Source of the DNA: Lautropia sp.
GTDB taxonomy: Bacteria > Pseudomonadota > Gammaproteobacteria > Burkholderiales > Burkholderiaceae_E
Direction of reading: 5' to 3'
DNA: 10,468 nucleotides
Assembly: GCA_013813615.1 (NCBI GenBank)
Contig: JACCRJ010000644.1
Coordinates: 1-10,468, forward strand
A program made the translations under genes and the position numbers. Of this stretch, positions 1 to 6,140 are shown one piece after another. Numbering within the stretch: the first letter of the stretch is position 1; the number at the start of each line of letters is the position of its first letter. The notes beneath the pieces are model-generated. The model saw only the letters and a program-made list of their open reading frames with translations, was not told where the DNA came from and made no database searches.

Positions 1-642
1 GACGTGGTCCGAGGCGTTGATGCGACCGCCGTCGCCGGCCAGGTGCTGTGCGTGATCGGGCGCAACGGCGTGGGCAAGAGCACGCTGCTGAAGCTGCTGT
101 TCGGCTTCCTGCCGTGTCGCGCCGGCAGCGTGGCGCTGGACGGCCGCGAGATCCAGCGGCTCGATCCGACCGAGCGGCACCGGTTGGGCATCAGCTACAG
201 CCCGCAGGAGCGGCCGGTGTACGATTCGCTCAGCGTGCGCGAGAACCTGACACTGATGCTGCACGATCGATCGATCGACCGGTACGCGCCTTACTTCGCC
301 CGCTTTGCGGTGCTGTCGCACCGGCTGGACCAGCAGGCGGGCACCCTTTCGGGCGGCGAGAAGAAACTGCTGTCGTTCACCCGCGCGCTGGCCGAGAACT
401 TGCCGTTGGTGCTGCTCGACGAGCCCAGCGAAGGCGTGCAGTGGGAGAACATCCTGCACATGGCCGCGATGATCGAGCAGCGCAAGGCGGCCGGCACCAC
501 CTTCATGGTGGTCGAGCAGAACCTGGCTTTCGCCGATTGCATCGCCGACAGCTACCTGGTGATGGATCAGGGCCGCGTCGTGCTGGCGGGCGGGCGCGAC
601 ACGATCGGGCGCGCCGAGCTGATGGCGCATCTGCAGGTGTGA
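1..642 (+). CDS. LivF-like ABC transporter ATP-binding protein (5'-truncated by window edge)
   Basis: ATPase subunit of a branched-chain amino acid/amide-type (HAAT family) importer, acting at the cytoplasmic face of the inner membrane. Reading frame 1 is open from the first base. A normal LivF has about 20-25 residues before the visible RGVDATAVAGQ segment, so the real start lies upstream and the GTG at 4 is probably internal. Visible motifs are Walker A GRNGVGKST (58-84), signature LSGGEKK (346-366), Walker B LVLLDEPSEG (about 406-435) and the LivF-typical VVEQN after it. The GRNGVGKS form and the DEPSEG ending resemble LivF and UrtE ATPases. The stop is TGA 640-642. A 123-bp gap with a promoter-like island follows, so this is probably the last gene of a separate upstream transporter operon. 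It is a different protein from the LivF at 7966. Its substrate is unknown. Confidence 0.93.
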   Translation, partial: DVVRGVDATAVAGQVLCVIGRNGVGKSTLLKLLFGFLPCRAGSVALDGREIQRLDPTERHRLGISYSPQERPVYDSLSVRENLTLMLHDRSIDRYAPYFARFAVLSHRLDQQAGTLSGGEKKLLSFTRALAENLPLVLLDEPSEGVQWENILHMAAMIEQRKAAGTTFMVVEQNLAFADCIADSYLVMDQGRVVLAGGRDTIGRAELMAHLQV

Positions 643-700
643 CCTGGTTTGTCAGCGGCGTTTTTCCGCTTGTCACGCAGGTGGCCGGCGACTAGTATTG

Positions 701-727
701 TTGACACTTAAATAATTTATTTATCAA
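701..727 (+). promoter_or_regulatory. AT-rich promoter/operator candidate upstream of the SBP1 operon
   Basis: A short AT-rich island stands out in otherwise GC-rich DNA. It contains a perfect -35-like TTGACA at 701-706 and a weaker -10-like TATCAA at 722-727 with a 15-bp spacer, which is shorter than the ideal 17. Between and across them lies a perfect inverted repeat, TAAATAA-T-TTATTTA (709-723), suitable as an operator for a dimeric repressor or activator. The outer TTGA (701-704) and TCAA (724-727) form a second, offset dyad. This is the only promoter-like site I see before the whole block of + strand genes from 766 onward. The sequence features are direct; the promoter and operator roles are inferred. 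Confidence 0.55.
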
Positions 728-728
728 C

Positions 729-748
729 GGCCTGCTGCTCGGCAGGTC
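729..748 (+). promoter_or_regulatory. Small GC hairpin before SBP1 start
   Basis: CCTGC (731-735) and GCAGG (742-746) pair around the hexaloop TGCTCG, and the stem extends outward through G730/T747 (wobble) and G729/C748. It lies just downstream of the -10-like box, so it would sit at or next to the transcription start. It could be a regulator-binding dyad or a 5' leader hairpin. The GGGG at 757-760, a poor Shine-Dalgarno match for the ATG at 766, follows it. Confidence 0.3.
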
Positions 749-765
749 ATCCACCCGGGGTTCCG

Positions 766-1950
766 ATGAAGACGATGAGACCCTTGTCCCGGCGTACCGC
801 CCTTGCCGTCATCGGGCTGGCTGCGTTCGGGCTGACTGCCGCAACTGCCGTCCCCGCCTCGGCTGCCGACCTCAAGGTCGGTTTCATCACTTCGCTCTCC
901 GGCCCGGTATCGTCGCTGGGTATTCCGTATGCGAAGGGACTGCAGGCGGCCACGACCTACCGTTCCGACGTCGACGGCCACAAGGTGCAGGTGGTGCAAC
1001 TGGACGATGCTTCCGATCCTTCCACCGCCGCCCGCAACGCGCGCAAGCTGATCGACGAGGACAAGGTCGACGTGATCATCGGAACGGCCGGTTCGCCCGG
1101 GGCGCTGGCGATCGCCGCCGTCGCGCGCGAGACCAGAACGCCGCTGATCTCGATAGCCAATGCCAACCTGCCAGGGGAGGAAGGCGCCTGGATGGTGACG
1201 CTGCCCCAGCCGGCGCCGCTGATGATGAGCGCGGTCATCGACCGGATGAAGAAGTCCGGCGTCAAGACGGTCGGCTATATCGGCTTCTCGGACGCCTGGG
1301 GCGATCTCGTCTACGACGCCCTTCGCAAGATCGCCGAGCCGCAGGGCATCAAGGTGGTTTCGAACGAACGCTATGCCCGCGCCGACTCCTCGGTCACCGG
1401 CCAGGTGCTAAAGATCGTCGCCTTGCGTCCGGACGCTGTTATCACCGGCACCTCGGGAACCCCCGGCGCCTTGCCGTATCTCGCGCTGGCGGACCGCGGC
1501 TACAAGGGCCAGATCTACGGCATGCATGCGCTGATCAATCCCGACTTCGTCCGGGTCGGCGGCGCATCCGTCGAAGGTCTGCTGGCGCCGACCGGGCCGG
1601 TGGTGGTGGGCGAGCAACTGCCGGCGGACGACCCGATGCGCAAGGTCGCCATGGACTTCCGGGCCGCTTATGAGAAAGCCCACGGTGCTGTACCGACGGA
1701 TGCCTTCTCCGCCTACTCCTTCGACGCCTGGCTGTTGTTCCTGGATGGGGCGCGCCGCGCGCTCGCCACCAAGGCGGAGCCGGGCACCCCGGCATTTCGG
1801 CTTGCCTTGCGCGATGCCATCGTCAACACCAAGGAACTGGTCGGCACCCACAGTGTCTACAACTTCAAGCCCGACGACCGCTACGGCTCCGATGAACGCT
1901 CGCGCGTCGTCGTGAAGCTTGAAAAGGGTCAGTGGAAACTGGTCCCTTAG
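766..1950 (+). CDS. Periplasmic solute-binding protein of a Liv-type ABC transporter (SBP1)
   Basis: A 394-residue binding protein of the LivJ/LivK (Peripla_BP_6) type that captures the substrate in the periplasm and delivers it to the permease. The N-terminus is a signal peptide: a basic MKTMRPLSRR, a hydrophobic stretch at residues 12-30, and likely cleavage after ASA at residue 33, leaving a mature start ADLKVGFITSLSGP typical of the family. SRRTAL is faintly Tat-like, but Sec export is more likely. Conserved stretches include YIGFSDAWGDLVY and NERYARADSSVTGQVLK. It is about 60-65% identical by eye to SBP2 at 3810, with the differences concentrated at residues 104-161. The ribosome-binding site is weak (GGGG at 757-760). 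It is the first gene after the AT-rich promoter candidate, and 31 bp separate its stop from the oxygenase start. Related HAAT binding proteins bind amino acids, amides or aromatic acids; the oxygenase neighbours favour an aromatic or related acid (inference). Confidence 0.93.
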   Translation: MKTMRPLSRRTALAVIGLAAFGLTAATAVPASAADLKVGFITSLSGPVSSLGIPYAKGLQAATTYRSDVDGHKVQVVQLDDASDPSTAARNARKLIDEDKVDVIIGTAGSPGALAIAAVARETRTPLISIANANLPGEEGAWMVTLPQPAPLMMSAVIDRMKKSGVKTVGYIGFSDAWGDLVYDALRKIAEPQGIKVVSNERYARADSSVTGQVLKIVALRPDAVITGTSGTPGALPYLALADRGYKGQIYGMHALINPDFVRVGGASVEGLLAPTGPVVVGEQLPADDPMRKVAMDFRAAYEKAHGAVPTDAFSAYSFDAWLLFLDGARRALATKAEPGTPAFRLALRDAIVNTKELVGTHSVYNFKPDDRYGSDERSRVVVKLEKGQWKLVP

Positions 1951-1981
1951 CAGCCGTCAGGAACTCGGCGTCCCGGCTCCG

Positions 1982-3307
1982 ATGAGTGCGTACCGCGACC
2001 GGCCGGACGCCATCCGTGCGCTGGTGCAGGCCGACCGGGTGCATCGGGATGTCTATCTGAGCGAGGAACTGTTCGCGCTCGAGCAGGAACGCTTCTTCGC
2101 CGCCACCTGGACGTATGTCGGCCATGCCAGCGAGATACCGCAACCGGGTGACTACCGGGCGCTGGACGTCGCCGGCCGGCCGCTGGTCATGGTGCGGCAG
2201 CCGGACGGATCGGTCCGGGTGCTCTACAACCGCTGCGCCCACAAGGGGACGAGGCTGGTCACGGACGAAAGCGGCAATACCGGGAAGTTCTTCCGCTGCC
2301 CCTACCATGCCTGGACGTACCGGCTCGACGGCGCGCCGCTGGCGGTGCCGCTCAGGCAAGGCTACGAAGGGACGGCCCTCAGGAACTGCGAGTCGGGTCG
2401 CGGCATGGCTGCCCTGGCCAACGTAGCCTGTTACCGGGACTTCGTCTTCGTGCGCCTGTCCGACACCGGTCCTGATTTCCAGTCCTACTTCGGGGAGGTG
2501 CTGCAGGCGATCGACAACCTGGCCGATCGGTCGCCGCACGGCAGGTTGCTGGCCGAGGGCGGCGTGCTGCGCAACATCATCCGCTGCAACTGGAAGATGT
2601 ACCTGGAGAACATCAACGACACGGTCCACCCGTTGTCGGCCCATGAGTCGGCCACCCGCGCCGCAACCGCCTTATGGCAGGACCATCCCCCGCAGGAGCC
2701 CAAGCCGATGGCCATGGAGCAGATCCTGCCCTTCGGCGCCGGCTACGAGTTCTTCGACGGTATGGGCGGCCGGGTTTTCGCAAACGGCCACAGCCTGCTC
2801 GGGGTCAACTTCAGCATCCATTCCGGCTACTCGCAGTTGCCGGACTACGAGGATGCCATGCGCCGGGCCCATGGTGCGGAACGCGCCGCTTCGATCCTGC
2901 AGCGCTCACCCCAGAACGCGATACTGTTTCCAAGCCTGGCCGTCAAAGGATCGCCGCAGGCCATCCGGGTGATCCGCCCGCTGGCCGTGGATCGCACGCT
3001 GGTGGAGGCATGGAGCCTGCGCGCGGTCGACGCGCCGGACGTCCTGTTCGAGCGTGCGATGACGTACAACCGGCTGGTGTTCTCGCCGATGTCGATCGTG
3101 GCGCATGACGACGTGCATCTGTTCGAGAGCATTCAGCACGGCCTGCAGGCGCAAGGCAACGACTGGATAAGCCTGCACCGCGATTACCAGGCCGGCGAAC
3201 TCGAGCAGGACACCGTCACCACCAACGGCACCAATGAACTGCTGATGCGCAACCAGTTCCGCGCCTGGCTGAAGTTCATGGCGCCGCCTGCGCCGGCGGT
3301 GCCGTAG
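1982..3307 (+). CDS. Rieske ring-hydroxylating dioxygenase, large (alpha) subunit
   Basis: Catalytic subunit of a Rieske non-haem iron oxygenase, a cytoplasmic enzyme that typically cis-dihydroxylates an aromatic ring using O2 and electrons from a reductase. I choose ATG 1982 (441 aa, normal for the family). An in-frame TTG at 1919 would add 21 residues overlapping SBP1 that do not look like the family. The Rieske [2Fe-2S] ligands are C85/H87 (RCAHKG) and C106/H109 (FRCPYHAWTY). The mononuclear iron site is NDTVHPLSAH with H216 and H221; the preceding D213 matches the Asp that bridges to the neighbouring subunit's Rieske centre. The third ligand is probably D376 or D377 in AHDDVHLFE. All expected catalytic residues are present. 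The stop TAG 3305-3307 overlaps the GTG start of the beta subunit by one base. The architecture resembles oxygenases acting on aromatic carboxylic acids, but the substrate cannot be assigned. No reductase or ferredoxin gene is in the window. Confidence 0.93.
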   Translation: MSAYRDRPDAIRALVQADRVHRDVYLSEELFALEQERFFAATWTYVGHASEIPQPGDYRALDVAGRPLVMVRQPDGSVRVLYNRCAHKGTRLVTDESGNTGKFFRCPYHAWTYRLDGAPLAVPLRQGYEGTALRNCESGRGMAALANVACYRDFVFVRLSDTGPDFQSYFGEVLQAIDNLADRSPHGRLLAEGGVLRNIIRCNWKMYLENINDTVHPLSAHESATRAATALWQDHPPQEPKPMAMEQILPFGAGYEFFDGMGGRVFANGHSLLGVNFSIHSGYSQLPDYEDAMRRAHGAERAASILQRSPQNAILFPSLAVKGSPQAIRVIRPLAVDRTLVEAWSLRAVDAPDVLFERAMTYNRLVFSPMSIVAHDDVHLFESIQHGLQAQGNDWISLHRDYQAGELEQDTVTTNGTNELLMRNQFRAWLKFMAPPAPAVP

Positions 3308-3774
3308 TGGCGCCTGAGGACTTCGTTGCCGCTGAAGCGGCACTGCTGGATGCAGGCCGCTTCGAGGAGTGGCTGGACCTGTTCACCGACGATGGCCGCT
3401 ATTGGGTACCGCTGCTGGGTGCGCGCCAGGCCGATCCGACCACGCACAATTCCATCGCCTATGAGGACCGCCTGCTGCTCAAGCTGAGGATCGAGCGCCT
3501 GAAGGATCCCCGGGCGCACTCACAACATCCACCCAGCGCCTGCCAGCATGTGCTGCAGCGGCCGGTGGTGGAGCGCGACGAAGAAGCGGTGGCGACCGTC
3601 CTTCTGCGCACCCCGTTCATCTATGTCGAATCCCGCGGTAACGACCAGTTGCTTCTCGCCGGAACCTGCCGGCACCTGCTGGTCCGCAGAGCTTCCGGCT
3701 GGGCGATCCGGCTCAAGCGGGTAGACCTGCTCAACGCCGCACGGCCGCTGCCCGCCGTCCAGTTGTTCATCTGA
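3307..3774 (+). CDS. Ring-hydroxylating dioxygenase small (beta) subunit
   Basis: Structural beta subunit of the alpha3beta3-type oxygenase (SnoaL/NTF2-like cone fold). It has 155 residues, slightly short of the usual 160-180, mainly at the N-terminus. Family hallmarks are visible: EAALLDAGRFEEWLDLFTDD (residues 10-29) followed by GRYWVPL, then YEDRLLLKLRIERL (52-65), then AHSQHPPSACQH (70-81), and the C-terminal pattern GWAIRLKRVDLLNAARPLP. The start is a GTG whose first base is the last base of the alpha subunit's TAG stop (TAGTG junction), a classic sign of translational coupling and equimolar synthesis. The stop TGA (3772-3774) overlaps an ATG at 3774 that I do not take as the next gene's start. 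Its presence marks the oxygenase as a two-subunit dioxygenase-type enzyme rather than an alpha-only demethylase-type one. Confidence 0.9.
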   Translation: MAPEDFVAAEAALLDAGRFEEWLDLFTDDGRYWVPLLGARQADPTTHNSIAYEDRLLLKLRIERLKDPRAHSQHPPSACQHVLQRPVVERDEEAVATVLLRTPFIYVESRGNDQLLLAGTCRHLLVRRASGWAIRLKRVDLLNAARPLPAVQLFI

Positions 3775-3796
3775 TGGTCCAGCCCTCTCACCAACC

Positions 3797-3801
3797 AGGA
3801 G
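3797..3801 (+). promoter_or_regulatory. Shine-Dalgarno site fixing the SBP2 start
   Basis: AGGAG lies 8 nt before the ATG at 3810, an optimal spacing. It supports 3810 as the true start over the upstream in-frame ATG at 3774, which would put 12 polar residues ahead of the signal peptide. It is the strongest ribosome-binding site in the window, fitting the high amounts in which binding proteins are usually made. Confidence 0.8.
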
Positions 3802-3809
3802 TTCGAGAC

Positions 3810-4973
3810 ATGAAAAGCCTTCTGCAGTGCCTCACCCGTTTTTCACTGGCCGCGGCAGCCAGCGCACTTGTCGCGGCAGGCGCGGTAGCCGCCGATCTCA
3901 AGGTCGGCCTCAGCGTCTCACTCTCCGGCCCCAACTCTTCGCTCGGTGTTCCCTACGCCAAGGGTATGCAGGCGGCGATTGCCTACAAGCCTGAGGTGAG
4001 TGGTCGCAAGGTTCAGCTGATCGTGCTGGATGACGGCTCGGATCCGACCACTGCCGGGCGCAACGCCCGCAAGCTGGTCGAGGAGGACAAGGTCGACGTG
4101 CTGATGGGAACGTCGGGTGTTCCGGCTGCGATCGCGATCGCGCAGGTCGGGCGGGATGCCAAGGTTCCGATGATCGGCCTCACGCCGATCCAGCTCGATC
4201 CGGCCGAGAACCCCTGGGTGTTCACCGTGGCCCAGCCCACCCAGCTGATGATCGACGCAGTGGTCGAGCGGATGCAGCGCAACGGAGTGAAGAACGTGGG
4301 TTACATCGGCTTCTCCGACGCCTGGGGTGACCTTGTCTACAACGCGCTGATGAAGGCTGCCCCGGCCGCCGGCATCAAGGTGCTGGGCAACGAACGATAT
4401 GCCCGTGCCGACTCGTCCGTCACCGGCCAGGTCCTCAAGCTCCTGGCGATGCGGCCGGACGCCGTCATGACCGGGGGCGCGGGAACGCCCGGGGCGCTGC
4501 CCTTCCTGGCGCTGGGGGAGCGCGGCTTCAAGGGGGGCGTGTACGGTCAGCATGGCCTGATCAATCCCGATTTCGTCCGCGTGGTGGCTGCGGCCGGCGA
4601 AGGCGCGCTGATGCCCACCGGCCCGGTGATCGTGGCAGAGCAGTTGCCGGACGACTACCCGACCAAGAAGATCGCGATGGCGTTCCGGGAGGTGTTCCAA
4701 CGAGTCAACAATTCGCCGACCAGCGACGCGTTCTCGGCCTATTCGTTCGACGGCTACCTGGTGTTCCTGGATGCCGCGGGTCGCGCCGCCGGCAAAGGCG
4801 AGCCGGGAACGCCGGAGTTCAGGCTCGCGCTTCGCGACGCGATTGCCAGCACCCGCGACCTGGTCGGTACGCACGGCGTCTACAACTTCAAACCCGGCAA
4901 CCTCTACGGCGTCGACGAGCGGGCCCGGGTGATCGTCAAGCTCGAAAGCGGTAAGTGGAGGCTGGCGCCTTGA
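3810..4973 (+). CDS. Second periplasmic solute-binding protein of the Liv-type transporter (SBP2)
   Basis: A 387-residue Peripla_BP_6/LivJ-type protein paralogous to SBP1. The signal peptide is MKSLLQCLTRFSLAAAASAL and on to AVA, with probable cleavage after residue 27 before ADLKVGLSVSLSGP. The start at 3810 is set by AGGAG 8 nt upstream. Long blocks are identical to SBP1 (YIGFSDAWGDLVY, NERYARADSSVTGQVLK, LINPDFVRV, DAFSAYSFD), but residues 98-155 are only about 40% identical. In SBP1 this region reads GTAGSPGALAIA and SIANANLPG; here it reads GTSGVPAAIAIA and GLTPIQLDP. In this fold that segment contributes ligand-contacting loops, so the two proteins may deliver different, related compounds to one membrane complex. 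It lies 35 bp after the oxygenase beta gene and is followed by the REP-like element before the permease genes. Confidence 0.93.
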   Translation: MKSLLQCLTRFSLAAAASALVAAGAVAADLKVGLSVSLSGPNSSLGVPYAKGMQAAIAYKPEVSGRKVQLIVLDDGSDPTTAGRNARKLVEEDKVDVLMGTSGVPAAIAIAQVGRDAKVPMIGLTPIQLDPAENPWVFTVAQPTQLMIDAVVERMQRNGVKNVGYIGFSDAWGDLVYNALMKAAPAAGIKVLGNERYARADSSVTGQVLKLLAMRPDAVMTGGAGTPGALPFLALGERGFKGGVYGQHGLINPDFVRVVAAAGEGALMPTGPVIVAEQLPDDYPTKKIAMAFREVFQRVNNSPTSDAFSAYSFDGYLVFLDAAGRAAGKGEPGTPEFRLALRDAIASTRDLVGTHGVYNFKPGNLYGVDERARVIVKLESGKWRLAP

Positions 4974-5060
4974 GGCGCTACCCCCCGAAGCGCCTTCGGC
5001 GCCTCCCCCCAGGGGGCGCCGCTAGCGGCCGGGCAGAGCCCGATCCGCGGCGGCCGCTGG
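4972..5060. repeat. REP-like multi-hairpin intergenic element
   Basis: A very GC-rich stretch beginning at the SBP2 stop, packed with nested dyads. GAGGCGC (4972-4978) pairs with GCGCCTC (4999-5005) and contains a smaller GCGCC-TTC-GGCGC (4990-5002). GGCGCC (4998-5003) plus C-run pairs with G-run plus GGCGCC (5015-5020). GCCGCTAGCGGC (5018-5029) is a perfect 12-nt palindrome. AGCGGCC (5024-5030) pairs with GGCCGCT (5052-5058), extending to 5022/5060, around GGGC-AGA-GCCC (5031-5041). From memory this resembles extragenic palindromic repeats common in Burkholderiales, but one window cannot prove copy number. Its place between a binding-protein gene and permease genes suggests mRNA stabilisation or partial termination, as described for the E. 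coli malE-malF REP. Confidence 0.7.
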
Positions 5061-5084
5061 AATGCGTCACGATGGTCAGCTGAC

Positions 5085-6140
5085 ATGAATTGGGATATTG
5101 CCCTCATTCTCGGGATCGACGGGATCGCCAATGGTGCCGTCTACCTGCTCGCCGGCATCGGCCTGGTGCTGATCTTTTCGGTGACGCGGGTGGTGTTCGT
5201 GCCGTTCGGCGACATCGCGGCCTTCGCCGCTCTGACGCTGGCGGCATTCGAAACCGGTCGCCTGCCGCCGACGATTGCCATGGTCGGCGTGCTGGCGGCG
5301 CTGGCCGTCGTCGTCGAGGTCGGCGCCCTGGTGCGCCGGGCGGAATACGGGAGGATTGCGCCGGCTATCGGCTGGTGGGGAATCCTGCCCGCGATTCCCT
5401 GCGTGCTGGCATGGCTGGCATCTCGGCCCGGCGTGCCGGCGGCGTTGCATATCGCCGCCGCGGTTTTGCTGGTGGTGCCGCTGGCACCGCTGATCGCGCG
5501 GATCGTGTTCCAGCCGATAGCAGATGCCTCCGTCCTGGTCCTGCTGATCGTGTCGCTCGCCTTGCACTTCCTGCTTTCCGGCCTGGGCCTGCTGTTCTTC
5601 GGGCCCGAGGGCTCGCGCACGAGCCCCCTGGCATCCGGCTCGCTCACGTTGGGCGACGGCTACGTCGTCAGCGGCCAGGTCATCCTGATGGTGGCCTCGG
5701 CAATCGTCCTGAGCGGGCTGTTCTTCCTGGTATTCGAGCACACGGTGACCGGCAAGGCGCTGCGGGCGACGGCGGTGAACCGGGTCGGCGCGCGGCTGGT
5801 CGGCATTCGACCCGCCCGCACGGCCTTGCTCGCCTACGGCAGCGCCTCGCTGCTGGGAGGCCTGATCGGCGTGCTGATCGCCCCGGTCACCACCATGTAC
5901 TACGACTCCGGTTTCATCATCGGCCTCAAGGCCTTCGTCGCCGCGATCATCGGCGGCCTGGTGAGCTATCCGCTGACGGCAGTCGGCGGTCTGGCGGTCG
6001 GGCTGGTCGAGAGCTTCGCTTCGTTCTGGAGCGGAGCGCTCAAGGATGTGATCGTGTTCAGCCTGCTCATTCCGGTCCTGATGCTGCGATCGTTCCTCAG
6101 CATCCACGCCGAGGACGACGATGAAGAGGTGGATCAATGA
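5085..6140 (+). CDS. LivH-type inner-membrane permease
   Basis: Integral membrane subunit forming, with the LivM domain downstream, the substrate channel of the HAAT-type importer. It has 351 residues, longer than the roughly 290-300 of typical LivH. The N-terminus GIANGAVYLLAGIGLVLIFSV matches the LivH opening helix, but the usual NFAHGE-like motif is replaced by VFVPFGDIA. An extra hydrophobic stretch around residues 80-145 accounts for much of the added length. The cytoplasmic coupling loop region GKALRATAVNRVGARLVGI and the following LLGGLIGVLIAP are canonical. The C-terminus ends in the strongly acidic tail EDDDEEVDQ. The start ATG 5085 has no good Shine-Dalgarno and directly follows the perfect palindrome GTCAGCTGAC (5075-5084). 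The stop overlaps the next gene by 4 bases (ATGA at 6137-6140), so the permease genes are translationally coupled. Confidence 0.9.
   Translation: MNWDIALILGIDGIANGAVYLLAGIGLVLIFSVTRVVFVPFGDIAAFAALTLAAFETGRLPPTIAMVGVLAALAVVVEVGALVRRAEYGRIAPAIGWWGILPAIPCVLAWLASRPGVPAALHIAAAVLLVVPLAPLIARIVFQPIADASVLVLLIVSLALHFLLSGLGLLFFGPEGSRTSPLASGSLTLGDGYVVSGQVILMVASAIVLSGLFFLVFEHTVTGKALRATAVNRVGARLVGIRPARTALLAYGSASLLGGLIGVLIAPVTTMYYDSGFIIGLKAFVAAIIGGLVSYPLTAVGGLAVGLVESFASFWSGALKDVIVFSLLIPVLMLRSFLSIHAEDDDEEVDQ

Noticed and set aside
634..670. Rho-independent terminator after the first LivF (CAGGT-GTG-ACCTG at 634-646, AGCGG/CCGCT at 654-670).
   Set aside because: The stems have only 5 bp and neither is followed by a T-run (the TTTTT lies in the loop of the second), so termination here is not supported.
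1919..1981. TTG-initiated 21-residue extension of the oxygenase alpha subunit.
   Set aside because: It overlaps the end of SBP1, has a rare start codon and does not look like the family N-terminus; ATG 1982 gives a normal length.
3774..3809. ATG at 3774 as the start of SBP2 with a 4-base-type junction to the beta subunit.
   Set aside because: It would add 12 polar residues before the signal peptide, while ATG 3810 has an AGGAG site at ideal spacing.
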